Notes: generated by a model from the sequence alone, not told the origin. Positions 11,601 through 26,987 are shown, numbered from the stretch's first letter. The stretch: 64,000 nt of DNA from Bettongia penicillata ogilbyi (GCA_023548195.1 JAJHZJ010000577.1:124001-188000); one strand, 5' to 3'. Numbers and translations are program-made.

Positions 11601-14600
11601 GCCAATTGGATGTAGCTTTTATCCTCTGATCTCATCCACACCCCTTTAAAGATCAAGAAACTAGTGTTCAGAGAGTTTAACTAATAATTCAAGGCCACAC
11701 AGCAGGGACTAGGTCTCAGGGCTTCTGACTCTCAATTCAGTGCTTTTCCTATGATAACATATTGCTTTATATAGAGTTTCTATAGTTCTGCCTCATAGGC
11801 TTGACATACTGCTACCCAGAAGATTTGGGCTATCTATAAGGCTTAGAGATGCATTTTCTATAAGACTTAGAGATACCATTATTAAGGATCTAACTGCTGA
11901 GACCTTATCTGGAGAAGTATGTGTTTATTCCTAATTTTACGTTATTTTTCTCCTCATGATAAAATATTGTCTTTATTATAGGGTGACATTTCATTTTTTT
12001 AAAAAAGGTTTTAACAAAATTAAAAAAGTTTGTTTAAACATCTACTGATTCCTTCTTTCGTGAATCTAATAAATGGATTAGGCATGATTTTCCTTCGAAA
12101 TCCACAAAGCTACACTGGTTGAGGTTAAATTATCCTACCTTTTTGTACCATGTCAACTTGCTTTTTGAGGTAATCTAAGTGCTCAAAGGGGATGAATGAA
12201 CCCAATACACTTACGATGATGATAATAAAGACAATAATTTTGTTTCCTTTTCAGCTTTATATCAAAACACAGAACTTGCCACCCTGTATCTCACCAAGTG
12301 TGGCCCTAAATCCCAGTACAATATGTTACTCTACATGTCAAAAACTATCTACCCATGCTGGAATCACTTAACTGAAGCCATAAGGTAAGGTAGGCAGGAA
12401 ATTTCAAATAGTGCTAACTTATTCTCTGCTGTTTTATTCAGATTTGTTTGACAACACTTGGAAAGGGAAAAAAATGACTAGACTTCTTTCAACCATAACC
12501 TATTAAATTAACCTGAAGTTAGTTTACAATAATAGTTTACTTCTTCTTAGAGTACCACATGGCAGATTTCAGTAAATCAGTGCCAGAAGAACAGGACATT
12601 TCTGTTTCTTTCAATTTTAATCCAGTTTGGGGGGCACTCAAGAATGTTGTGGATCACATTAAACCAATGGGTTGTAGCTTGTTACCTGTCAATATCTAGA
12701 AAGCTATGCTAATGGAGGTGAAGGATGATTTAGATATCTAAAATGGGGACAGGGTGGGAAAATCCTGAATAATAAATATGGGCTTCTTAATGTGTTTATA
12801 TACATGTAATAGACAGAGTGTGAGACTTGAATTCAGCAAATACCTGAATTCAAATCCACTTCAGTATTTACTAGCTGTCTGATCCTGGACAAATTATTTA
12901 ACATTTCAGCCATAGTTTTCTCATTTATAATAAAGATAATAATTGTGAGGACCAAATGAGATTACATTTGTAAAGCATTTTTCAAACCTTAAAGTGTTTT
13001 ATAAACTCTGGTTACCCTAATTCTAACTCTGGTTCTATCATAGTTATTTTTGAATATAGTCATTTTGTTGGAAATTTTACTTAGATGTATCATCATGATA
13101 TGGAGGTGAGCCATGGGTTCTCAAATATTATGCCAGCAAAGCGCAATATCTCTGATTCTATTATGTTGGAAAAACTTCAACTATAGACCTGGTAACAGAT
13201 GAAGTCTTGTCTGAGGACAAGCCTACCTAAGCACAGAGAAGTACCTTGCCAATAGCCTGGCCATTTGGTAATGGATTCTATGACTGTTACAACTCTTGAA
13301 AGAAATGAAAATATAAATTGTCTCCAAGCACTTATGCTTTTGCGGTGATAGCAGAAAAAGAGGTGGAAAAGGGGCCAGGGGCCACTATAAAAGTAAGGAA
13401 AAAATTTCAGGCCATCCATAAACATTAATTTGACAGTTGGTACTCTACATATGATCTTTGTTCCATGACCAAGCGGTCATAATCCTGGATAGCCTGAATC
13501 ATAATAATCTTGACATTTTTACTATAAATGAATAAAAGAAATTATAGCTAAATAAAAGTATGAATCTCAGTCTTTCATTGTAGAGGCAAATAAAGCAATT
13601 GATTGAATAGCATTTTGGGTGTGCCAAAAGATGAGAAGAATCATTTTGTGGATATATTTGGTCGTCTTATATTGTAAAAAAACAATGAGTATTTCCAAAA
13701 AGTTCACCATGAAAATAATAGTGTTTGAACTAATATCTTTTGTAGAGGACGATGAGGTAAAGAAATGTATTTCAAAGTAAAGCCAGAAGTAGGAGAGGAT
13801 GGCAAAAAATATTTTGGAAGACAGGAATATTGAATCAAGTGAAAAGAAAGAGAAAGTCTAAGACTGTGTAGTAATCTCACACTTATGGATGATGAATACC
13901 TTTTTCATAAAAAAGCATTGGTAGATGAAGGATATGTGGAACACCAAATAACGTCACACACAAAGACCAATAATATGTTTAAATTATTTTTATAATTTTG
14001 AACTTGACAAGCACTAACATGATATTTTAATATAAAATAACAGAAAAAAGAACTGGATATGAAAATATAAATCCCTATTTCCTACAGTTTGTCTTTAAGG
14101 ATATAATAAATCCAGCATATTAGTTCCATAGTTATCTCACTTGCCTGTGTTTCCCTCTGAACCTCCTATCGATTAATGATGCTTATTTCTTACCTTTTTT
14201 CGGAGGGGAGGGTGCCAGATGTGGTACTAGGTACTGGCTCACTGATGCAAAAAATATCACCTTTGGGTATGCCATCCAACCTGGCACCTTCACTCCAATT
14301 TTCTCAGTGTATCTCACTCACCTCAAATGCCTTCTCATGAGACTGACCTCTTGACTGGTCACTGGATCCAGATGGCTTAGGAGGGGAAAGTAAGGCTGGT
14401 GACCTTTCACAGCCCTCCCTCACTCAAAACAAAGTCAAGTGCAAGTCATGTCATCATTTCTCTGATGTCATGGTCTTCTTTGAAAATGAAGGATGAACAC
14501 AAACAGACAGACAGACTATAACTCCCACCCTCTCAGAATGTTAGCAGCATTTATGGTGAGGGAAAGATACACTCTTTGTACTCAAAACTAACTCCTGAGT

Positions 14601-17600
14601 CCCCAACAATATGCTTTCCATTTACACAGAATCACAAACAATGATACCATTAACTCAAACACAAATCACTTACTAAATGATAATGATTATAAACAGTAAT
14701 GATAATAACAACTCAGTAGAAGACAAACCAAAAATAATCAAAATGCCACAGCTATTCAACAGAAAGCAAAAGCAGGAATGATCAAAACATCAAGTCCACC
14801 CATACACCTGAGTCACCTTCTCTCAGTAATGTATGCAATGTCCATTCAAGAGAGTGGACACACATTTATATAAGTCTGGGAGGAAGGCACATGAGAAGGA
14901 AAACCATGTGCCTGGGACAATGTATCACTCTGGAATACAGACTTTAAATCCTTGCTCCTTTCAGGATCAATCTGCATTACATGAAAACACTTCTCTGCTA
15001 GCTGCTTCCCTTGTGATCTTAATTTTTCTGTTGCTAGACAAACTGCTTCTCTTCTGTGCTCAAGCTTGTGAGAGTTCCAAATCCCTTGGAGACTCAAAGA
15101 ACCTAAAAATCTCCTTAATCAGCAAACATTTGACAAACAGAAAGAGATGGCACTCAAAGACATCATATCACCAGTTTAGAATGTAAACATGTGAAAAATG
15201 TTATGGAGAAATGATGGATGGTGATGAGAGAGAGAGGGAGAGAAAAAGGGAGAGAAAGAGAAGGGGAGAGAAAGAGAGAAGCAATAGAGAATAATACCAG
15301 TTGAAATAAAGTTTGTGGGGAAGATTTAGCTCAACAAGTTGTCCCAAGAGTATCAAAGGATAAAAATGGAACGAGGGCAACAAGAACAATAAAATGAAAA
15401 ACATCTGCAAAGTTTTTTTTAAGTTGTATTTGTTTCCTTCTTCAAAGATGGTAGAGCCCCCCCCACTTAGAATCTAACTTCACCAACCCAAATTTGCTTA
15501 CAGATGATGTATAAATGACATTATAAAGAACAAAGAACTAGACCGAGTATACACAAAGGAGATTTATGTGGGAGTCAACTCAGTTGTGAAGATATTATGG
15601 GATTTATTTGCAAGTTATCTGAAGGAAGTGAAGATACCAAAGATAAGGAAAAATGTCAATCTTCATTAATACTGTAAAAAGGCAACCAAAAAGGTGTCTA
15701 CTAATTTAGTCTCACTTTCTTAGAAACTACATGTAATTTTAAAGAAAATCATTTTCACATGTTGAAGAAATCTTTGCTGAGGGTATGAGGAACATATTGC
15801 CTTTATACACAATATTACATAATACACTACATCTGTTATCATCATGTAATTTGGGAAGTAGTGCATAGTTCAACAATTCTTTGTGCTTATTATTGATTGA
15901 ACAATTAAAAAAAAACTTATTTGGTAGAGTAAATGTTGTCTAAAAGGCTTTCTTCCCATAGTCAATCTTCCATCCAAACATCAAATTATTCAAGAAGTCT
16001 TAAATGATGTAGTGAAGGAGATCAGCAGTTCTCCTTTCATAAATATCCCATAATGGGTTAAACCAGAAGTATACCTGCCAGAGGTGTTCATGATAGTAAT
16101 GGAGATGAGTCTCCCATGGCATTGCATCCATCTTATGTTTTCTTGAGATTGCTTTTAAGACTATTTTTCAGCCCCCAACCCCTTTTTAGTGGCCTCTTAC
16201 TGCATAACTTCTTCGGCTCAACTTGAAGAACAGTGCTTGTTAAGGGAGCCTACAGTTGGGCATGTGTATTTATGAGCTCATTAAGAAAGGGTTTGTATGT
16301 ACTAAAGACTCTGGAACATCTAGTAATATGCTGATGCTCAGTAAGTACATATAAGTAATAATAGCTTTCTTCCCCTTAGGGAAGGAAAAAATCAATATAT
16401 GAGAACATTTGGTATTCCATCAGATGATCTTTTTGAAGCTATCTACAGGTAAAATGAATGCTCTAATGTTCTGTTCTCTTTATACTTACTGTAGAGGGGA
16501 ATAAGTAGGAATAAAAACACAAAGTGAAGGTGAGACTTGTGCTTATCCAAATAATTTTAGCAATGCTGATAGACAATTATATAATTCAGATCTGTGAAGT
16601 TTAAAATTACCCAACCTAAAGAAAGTGAGGCAGAGCTCTGAGCCAATGGCACGTTTTTTGAAGAGTCCATGGTCCCTTCCAATGAAGTGGACCTCAGATT
16701 TTCCTCACTATCTGAGATACCCCCTGGTCCCCAAAACCTTGTTTATATAGGTCTTGATACTCAAATATGCAAAAGAGCCATGGGAAAATGCAGAATCTCA
16801 TTGTTTTATAGACCTTGCTCTTGAGGACCAAAAATGAGGTACCAGCCCCCAAAAGTGATACATCAGCCGGGAGTGTCACAGGTTGGGTGAAGTGCAGGGT
16901 TTCTCCACTGACTAAGTGGTCATAAGATGGTCACCCGCTCATGTTGGACAAGAAAGAGTGGTTCTGAAGTACTAAAATAAGTTTAAGGACTTTATAAAAA
17001 ACCAAGGCATCCCACCCATGCTAGACTTGGACATAGAATTTAAGCAAAATAGAAGGAGATATCTTTGTCAGCTTTTTTATGGTTGTACAAGTGAGCATCA
17101 TAACTGGTAAACAAGTAGTGAATATTACATTAAAGTTTGAGACCCATTATGAAAGCCTACATAATAACCTGTCTTGTCTAATTATCCCTATGTGATTTAT
17201 GTAAAATATCAGACTGATTAGTATTAGTTGAAATAGAGTAGGAGTCCAAATGAATCATTTCTCACTAACCATCTCAAATCATATTTGTGTCCTGAGTCAT
17301 TGCAACATAAATATCTATACCAATTAAACCCCTAATCGCTTCACTTTGAGTATACAAACACAGTCTAAAATCTAAGTAAACAACTGAGACAGCTAGATAT
17401 CTTATTTGGGGTTGAAAAATCTATAGAACTTACCTCTTTGTTTTGGTGTATACATTTGTCATGAATGTTTGAATAATGTTTTGATATTAAACTTCTATGA
17501 AAGTATTTTAGTCATTTGATGAAATGGAAATAAGCCTTCTTCAATGGTAATAAATGTGTTTCATTCTACAAAACTCATCAGGAGAAAGCTACAGAAGGTT

Positions 17601-20600
17601 TATTGGATCATAAGATCTAATAAGACTAAAAGTGAATTATAAAAAGAAGAGATTCAGGTTTATTTCCTAACCTAGGCAAAATCCAATCCATTACTGATAT
17701 CCCATTTTTAAAAAGCACATTATTTAGGGATTGCTTTTAATCTCTTTTCACAGTGATACATAGAGCATTTAATGTAGTTTTTTCTTTTTCTTCTTATGTG
17801 ATTTCATAAGTATTGTACATGGCACTCCTGAAAAGGAACATTCTCTTTGTTGAGAGGCTCAGAGAATTGTTTGGGCACTGAGAGATTAAGTGACTTACCT
17901 AGGATAATATAGCCAGTATTGGTAGAGGTGGGATTTGAACACAGGTCTTTCTGACTCCACAGTTGGCTCTCAATCTTCATACTGTCTCTTGACAAAACAT
18001 GTGACATAAATATTATTTTAAATACTAGGTCAGAGGAAGAGCTGGTAAAATTCATGCATGGCCTACATGAGATTTGGAGTATTAATGGCAGAGATGTCAT
18101 TACCGCATTCGACCTTTCCCCTTTCCGTCTCATTTATGATCTTGGTGGTAAGTAATAGCTAAAGAATTAAGAATTGCTTCAAATACTCTAGATGAGTGCT
18201 GAGAACCAAAGGCTTTTGTAGAGTATGAATAAAAATTATACATGAGGATTAGAATCATGTTGTTAACTATAGGAAGGGAATAAGCACCTGTATAATTCCT
18301 ACTGTGTGCCTGGCACTGCATGAAGGGTATCCCACAACAACCCCATGAAGTAGGTGCTAAAATTATCCTCATTTTATAGTTGAGGAAACTGAAACAAGCA
18401 GAGGTTAAGGAACTTGTCCAGGGACACACAGCTAGTGAGTGTCTAAAGCTGGATTTGAACTCAGGTCTTTCTGACTCCAGTCCCAATGTTCTGTCCACAG
18501 TATCATCAGCTGCTTCCAAGAAAAGGTAAGTTGTTTCTAGTTTGAGGTTCTGGTCTTCAAAAAGACAATCATTTCTAAATTCCTGAGCCCCGGACATTTC
18601 CTCTACTTTGTTGGCTCATTTATTAGGAATTTTAGACAGGACAGGGTAATATGTAGGGTTAAGTGACTTGAAACCGGAATCTGGAGACCTGTGTTTGAAG
18701 CCTAACTCCAAGCAGCCTCAGTTGCCACTTAGCATCTGTAAAATGGCCAGGTTAGACTACATGATACTTGCGGCCTCTTCCAAATCTAAACTTTATGCTC
18801 CTTTAAGGAACTCCTTCAGGGACAAAGGCCGTATCCATGATTTCATGATCTAAGGAGCTTTAACTGGAGAGACGCGTTGGAAGTCATTGACTTTTCCCTG
18901 TGGAAGATTTCTTCCGATAAAGTAGAAGGAAATAGTTTGTTGAGATATCTTAAGGCAGTAGGAGTGCCCACTTTAAGAAATTAGCATCCACGTTCAAATG
19001 TTTTGATATCTTTGGCTTTGGCAATCTATCATCAAATAAGCTAAGTACATTGAGCAATCAAACAAGCAGCATTTGTAGTTGTTCCGTCAATTTACAGTTA
19101 TGAGCTACTCGTTGTGACCCCGTTTTAGAGTCTTTTTGGCAGACACAGAAGTGGTTTTCCGTTTCCTTCTCCACTCATTTTACAAATGAAGAAACTGGAA
19201 CAAACAGGGTTAGGTGACTTGCTCAAGGTTACACAGCTAGTAGATGTCTGAGGCTGAATTTGAACTCAGGAAGATGAGTCTTCCTGATCTCAAGCATAAT
19301 GCTCTATCCACTGCACCACCCAGCTGATGGTTATTTACTAAGCACTGATGATATTCTAGTTGCTGGGTGTACAAGTACAAAGAATGAAACAATTCTGGAT
19401 CCCTAGGAGCTCCCATTTTAATGTGAAACAAGTACATGCAAAATACATAGAGTATGTATATATTTACATATATCTCACATTATATATTTATTTGTATGTT
19501 TATATATAATATTTATTATTCTGTGTACAATATTATATATAATATACGTAATGTTAGGGGTGTCAGTATATTATATATTATATATATATATATATATATT
19601 GCCTTACTTGAACAAAATATATCTCACAGATAAATGCAAAGTAGTTAAATCCTAGGTAGTTTGAAACAGAGAATTTTAGCAGTTGTGGGGATCAGGAAAG
19701 ACTTTATGTTCAAGATGGTGCCTAAGCTGTTTCTTAAAGGACGAGGGGCAAACTGTGAGGCAGAGGTAAAGAGAGAGCTCATTCTAGGACTGGAGGACAG
19801 CTAACGTAAAGGCACAGAGACAGGAGATGGAGACTTGGGAGTGAGAAACCGAGAGAAGGTAAATTTGGCTGGATTGCAGACTATGTTAAGAAAAATAATG
19901 TCCCATGAGGATGAAAAATAGATTAGGGTGAAGTTGTTTTGGGTTTTCAAGGCTAAATAGGAGTTTATATTTTTTTCCATAGGCAACAAGAAGCCATTGG
20001 AATTGGTTGAGTCAGATCTGTGTTTCAGGAAAATTACTTTGGCAGCATTGTGTAGAATGGATTGGACTGGGGCCAGCTAGAGGCAAGGCTGCCAGTTAGG
20101 AGGCTACTGCAGTGATCTAGGCTGAGGTGATGAGGTAACAGTGGCAGTAAATGCAGGAGGTGTTCTGAAGGGAGAACTGACAAGATTTGGTGAATGAATG
20201 GACATGTGGGGTGAAGAAAAATCAGGAGCAGAGGTTATTATAGAAATTAGGAACCCTCAACATTAGAAATAATGGTGAGAACGGAACTATGGAAATTTGG
20301 AAGAGGGGAGAGCTGGGGGATAATGGGCTCAATTTTTGGCATGTTGAGTTTAAGATGCTTCTGAGATATCTAGTTTGAAATGTCCAGCAGGTGACTTGCT
20401 ATCTGGAGACTGGGACTGGATATATAGATTTAGGAGTGATCTGTACAGAGATGATAGTGAACAAATAAAAAAAAATGTTTGAGGAGCAAGGAAAAATATA
20501 CTGTTGAATCTGCTTTTAAAACCACTGCTATAGTCTAGGTAGGTTCCCAAACTGCATGTTTTGACATTTTAAACTGCTCAAGAAAAATCTATCCATTTAG

Positions 20601-23600
20601 AAATAAACCAGCTGAAAAAGTTCTGCCAGCAGAGGGCCACTTACTCTGACTGTCAATAATCCTTAGCAGACTCAGAGGAAACAACTCTTTCAGTATTATT
20701 CTAAGTAGCCTGAGGGGGCCATCTCCAGTTACTTTGATCTATATTTTGCCACTGGACCCAAATGGCTCTGGAGGAGAAAGTGAGGCTGGTGACTTTGCAC
20801 AGCCCTGCCTCACTTAAATCCAATTTACTTGTAAGTCATATTATCACCTTCCTGATGTCATGGTCCTCTTTCAGAATGAATGACAAACCACAAAAATAAC
20901 AAGTAGCCTGAGTTAAAGAACTCTCAGAGCAAAATACTCAACACAAAGGCCATGGGAAAGCGGTGGTAGTAGAGGACTGGGGAGACCCTCAATCATTTTA
21001 TTTCCCCAGCAGTCTAGTTGATGAAATTTCAGAATGTTAAGGAACAGCGAACAGAGATAATGAGTTGTTGAGGTGTTAAACAAAGTGCAAGGAAAAGTTT
21101 TACATTTTCTTAGGCCTTCATGAAGTATGAAAAAAGTTTTCCCATTAAACTGAATGGAATGATTAGATTGCTTAAGTGTGGTCACACCCTTGGCAGACCT
21201 TTAAAAATTAAGATACATTTCTAGATAGAAAATAGTTCTAAGGAAATGTGAGCTCTGGTAGCAGAAAAGAGAGTCATCTATGGGGGAAAAACCCAGGTCT
21301 TGAGAGGAAATTATCCCACGATTGGGTGAGAAGGTATTACGAAGAAGAGATTTCTATTCATAAAGAATGATGGATTTGCTGTCTCCTGGGATGGTAAATT
21401 ACATCTGTCTGAGAGCAGGCATAAGACTGGAAGAAGCTTGTGACTTGAGATAGTGTTAGACCTGAACTTTGGGATTTGATCTTCAGAGAGGAGTAACTTC
21501 AGGTAACCCAGCGGAGTGAGCTGCTTGTCAGAGGGGCTTCACTCAAGAGCAACAGATAGAGAACCACTACAGGAGATGGTGCATTAGGATCCATAATACT
21601 GGAGCAGTAAATTGCCTTGGTCACCTTCCTTAACTGTGTGCCTCTGAAATAATGCACTCTATGAATGAATGAATTAAAAGGCAGTTATTAAATACTTCCT
21701 ATGTACATACCAAGTTTTCTATTAGTAGTAGAATAAGACAAGATAGTCCCTGCCCTCAAGGAGCTGACCCTCAGGGGCAAATCAAACATATAAAAGAATT
21801 CAGCTGCAAGGAGGATGGATAAACTTAGAGATCCTGTTCAGCAACCAGTAAAATGAATGGTCATGCCTGAGGTTGAATTAGTAGGTCAGATGGCTTAGAA
21901 AATCTGGACAGCATAGGGGAAGGTTAGCAGATTGTTAGACATTTTAATGTTTTTTTTGTCACCAGAAAGATTCCAAGTCACCCAGTTGTGGGGTCATAAT
22001 TCATTCAACTGATGTGGATAGCTATGTTTCTCTTATTGCCAGATAACCCTAAATGGGAATTTGACATCCAGGAAAAGGTGAAGAGAAGGCACAGTTTGGA
22101 AGACTGTATTTGATGGAGAGTCTCCTTCTCACTGATGCCATAGGCAGTTGTGGGAGAACTTGGCCATAGATTTATGGGGGTAATTTGTTACTATTGCTTA
22201 TGCTTATGCCATCTCAGCAAATACTTTTGTTTTGGACTAATTCTGTCTACTGGCTAAGTAATTTAGGGTGAGACACTAATTGTTGACTCATGAGAAGTAG
22301 TTTTAGGAGTACAGACCCAGAGGTTACCTTAAACTCTATGAGTCCATACTGTATTTAAAACCTAAGGTACTTATCTCCCAGAATACCTAGCCCGTGAGTG
22401 AGTGTGAATGGTGGAAGATAACTCAGAAGGGGATGCCTTGGGAAACTGAAGGGAGCAAAGCAAAATTTTTCCAATATATGGCATCCTCCAGCTTCCTAAA
22501 TTTGCCGTTTGTTTATTATATGTTGTGAAAATATCTCCTTTGCAGCATTACCCTGCCCTAAATGCACATTCAAAGGTTGGATCACTCAGTGGATAAATAC
22601 ACCTAAGTTCAAGGTACTCTGTGGGTCCACATGACCCTCCACCAATATATTTACCTTGAATAGACTTCCAATAGACAGTTATTTCATAACAAAGACATTT
22701 TCTGAGATGATGTAGGGTACACAACAGTAATAATGTGAACTAAGCAGAACCATGAAAACATTATGCACAATGACTTATCATAATAGAATTAGAAAGAACA
22801 AGAAACAATGAAAGAATAAAAACTGAATGCTTCATCTGTATCACGATCAAACTTGGTCCCAAAGAATAGATATGAAGACATCTCCCTCCCTTTCTTTTCA
22901 GAGGTTGGTTGTGGAATACTACATACATCAAATATTTTTTATTTATTGATTACATTTGCTAACCTCCCCCCCCCCACTTTTGTATTCTTTAATATGAGTG
23001 ATGCCAATCTAGGTGGGGTGGAAGGAAGAATATGGTGGAAAATGTAGGTGACATAAAAGCAAAAGATATCAATAATTTTCTTTTATAAAAAATGAGTATA
23101 TATGTCCTTTAGCTTTAAAACATTTAGACTCTAATCAGAGGTAAGATGAAGGCATGATCAGTGAAAACATAATGGAGAAATGGCAGTTACATGTGAGTGA
23201 GGTTTTGCTGTCTCAAGGGTATAGTCTTCATTCATGGGCATTTGAGCTCCAGAGACAAAAAATTGTGGTTTGATACACCTGGTTGAGTGTATCACTGTGA
23301 AGACAGACAGTAGGATCAGCAAAGAGCCAAAGCGTAATGGTCTATGTAGCCTTGGGCAAATAACTGGAAATCTCTCAATTGTAAAATGAGGTTTTTGGAC
23401 TAAATGAGCTCTGATATTCCATCCAAGTAAATCCTATTGTACTGTCATAGTCTGAAGGCATGAGATAGTGTCCAGGAACTCTGCTGAGCAGCATTAAGAC
23501 TAGGGTTGAAAGGTTATGATAAAACATGCACAAAGTATATTCCTGTCCTTGAGTTTAAAACCTAGTAGAAGGAATGAAACATGTACATGGATAACTACAT

Positions 23601-26600
23601 TACAAATCAGAAAATGATTGCATAGGAAGTGAGGTAGAGGGGTGTACAAACAGAATAGCCTGAGAAATTCAAGGGGGAGGGCTTATTTCTAGTTTTGGAG
23701 ATCACTGCAGGCATCATGGAGGAAGTGTGGCACATACCAAGGTTTGGAGTCTGAGGTCTTGAGTTTGAATTCCATCTCCAATGGGTACTGCATATGTGAT
23801 CTTGAATATGCCACTTGATCTTTCTAGGCCACAGTTTACTTATCTGAAAAACAAGTAGAGTTGAACTAGGTTACTTCTGAGGCTTCTTCCTGCTCTAAAT
23901 CCATAATTCTACAAGGCGGTGTGTGTGGAAGACCTTGAAGCAAGGGAGAGATATCATTAGGCAGAGATAGGGTGGAGCCCAGGAAGTACATGGAGAATGG
24001 GAAATTTTCTGAATCCTGTTGCTAGTAAAAAATTAAATTATCAAAAAAAAAAACAACCCAAAAATCCAAACAATTTGCAAAAAGAAGAAGGTGAAGAGTC
24101 TGGGTAATCAGTATCTTGAACCAAGGGCCTCTGGAGCTGACTGATCAGTGATATCTGTACAACTAGGGTGACCTCCATGTTTAGCTGGGATTCTTCCTCT
24201 ATTTTTGTTTTTGAGGTTGTTCAGGTGCCCTAGCCAAGGAATGTATTGCCATGTATCCTGAATGCCAAGTGACAATATTTGAAAAGGAAGAGGTGATACA
24301 TGTGGCAAGGAAGCATTTTCCATTCCTAGAGGAACCTCGGATCACTTTCCACATAGGTAGGTCTGTATGTCCACAAGGAAAAACATATTATTCAAGGGAA
24401 AAGTTTTTTATTGGTAAAATATATTTAAATTAATAGATAACTAGGATTTAGATCTGGAAGGAAACATTTTCATGATTTGTCCAAGTCCTTCATGTTACAG
24501 AAAAGGAAACTGAGACTCAAGAGGTAAAGTAAAATTCATCACACAATTAAATAGTTGCACAGATGGGAAGCCAACCAAGGTCCTCAGACTACAGCATCAG
24601 CACTCTTGATCCAAGTCTATCTATCTTTGAAGGTTTTGTGTTTTATCCTAGAGAAAATAGGGAGCCATGAAGATCTGATTTTTCTCGATATATTTGAAAA
24701 AGGTTTTACTTTCTCTTCTCCACGTATAATGACCCCAGTTGTACCTTTCCTACAACTGAAGAAGCTTCATTGTAGATTGAATCACTCTGTCATGGTAAGA
24801 CTAGAAGTCATGGCCCAAATCTCCCTTTCTATTTTGAATATCAGCTAGTGGTAGTAGAAGGAATGTCTTCCATTCCATTCCAGGAGTCTTCCATTCCTCC
24901 CTTCCCTTCTCTGTCCTATTATGAATTAGCCTGTTTTTGATGGACCCACATAAGAACGCTATGAAAGCTTTTTTACTGGGAGAGGGTGGCCCATTCTCTC
25001 TGAGGCCTCAGGTGTTGAGCAGATCTGACCTGTTGCTGACTGACCATATTTTAAGCATATGCCCTTAATAAAATTGATTTCTTGTACTGTCTTGTGTGTT
25101 CCATGTTTCCCTGTATTGGACAGTTGACATTTAGAACTTTCTCAAGTATACAGTATGACACCACCATACATGCCTCCATAGTACCTTTTGTCAAAAGAGT
25201 TAATAGAACTGCAGAATATTGTGATTCCCTGGATAGACTATATGGTCCTTTCAGGAAGGAACTATTTTGACCTTTGTCTTTCTATTCCTAGCAACTGGGC
25301 ACAGTGTCTTGCATATCATAAGAGGTTACTAAGTACTTGTTGGATTAAATTGACCTTCAAAACACTTTAAACAATTTTACATTCACATAGAAGTTGTTTT
25401 ATCTGAGTCTTAGGTAAGCACCACCTGTAAAGATTCCAGGGGATGCCAGGAAACCAGGTGGCAGGGAAAAGAACATAGATCTTTTGCTCAGGAACTAAGT
25501 GATACTCAGAAAGTCTATAGGACTTATATAATTCTTAAAAATCATCTGTATTGTTTCTTTATGATTAATTTTCTGCTGTCTTCCATCATGACTATAATAT
25601 CACAAAATGAAACAAATATATAGGACTCGATTGCATGAGAAATTAGGTGGGAAATGAAGGTATGGTTACAAACAGGGCTAAGAAGTAGTTTTCATTATTT
25701 TGTAATGGAAGATGAAGCTGAAAACATAAGTAGAAATTGAATGGAAACTCACCCTTATCATTTAATCATCAGGTTCTGACTTCTCAGTTTTGAAATTATG
25801 CCTCACGGGACAAATACAAATAATAGTGACTTACATTTATGTGATTTCCAAAAATACTTTCCTAAAAATAGTCATGTGAAGACAGTTTGAAAATTATTAT
25901 ACTTAATCTGAAGTGTAGATGAAGAAATGGGAAGCGTGGTGCAGTGAAAGGAGCATTGGATTTGAATCAGAGGGCCTAGATTTGTGTCTCTTTTGTTACT
26001 ACTTATTTCCTGTGTAACCACAGGCAAGTGACTCACCTGCTGTGGACCTCCGTTTCCTCACCTGTAGAAAGAGAGGGTTTACTAACTGATTTCTAAGAAC
26101 TCTTCCAGTGCTAAATCTTATGAATATCCTATTTCATGTATATTCATAAAAGTCTTTCTAAAAACAAAGGAGTTAAATAATTTACCAAGAATCTGATGAC
26201 CAGTGGATGATCTAGTAGGTACGCACAAACTACATGAATCTTGGTCTACCTTTAGAAGTTAGGATTTAAATTCCTCCTTATATTCCCAGAGCTTAGCATA
26301 GTGGCTGACTGGTACATAGTAGGCACTTAATAAATGTTTCTTTTACCATTCAACTTTCTCCAGAGATCTATCATATATAACTTTTCTAAGATTCTGTTCA
26401 TCTCCTTAGCTTCTTATTTGTTTTATGATTAGATTTATTTTGCTCTGAGAATGGAAAGTTGAGGTCCCCCACTATCAGTTTTACTATTTCCTCCTGTAAC
26501 TCATTCAACTTTTCTTTTAAGAATGTTGATGCTATGACATTTGGTGCATATATATTGAATATTCTTCAATTGACAATACTTCATTGTCTATGGTACCTTT

Positions 26601-26891
26601 TTAGCAAAATGTAGTTTTCCTTCTCATCACTTTTAATTAGATCTACTTCTGCTTTTTCCTTGTCTGAGATCATGATAAATATCCCTGCTGTTTTTTAAAC
26701 TTTAGCTGAAGATTCTGCATCAGGTCTTTATTTTTATTCTGTGTTGTGTGTTTTTCTGTTTCCAGCATGTTTCTTGTAAACAACATATTGTTGGATTCTG
26801 GTTTTTAATCCATTCTGCTATCTGCTTTGATTTTGTAGGTGAGTTCAACTTATTCACATTTCCAGTTATGATTACTGTGTATTTCCCTCTA

Positions 26892-26987
<96 letters not shown>

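Noticed and set aside
24225..24356. Using the downstream CAG as the main exon 6 acceptor
   Set aside because: It removes three residues of the SAM-binding loop that other ASMT proteins have; kept only as a possible alternative.
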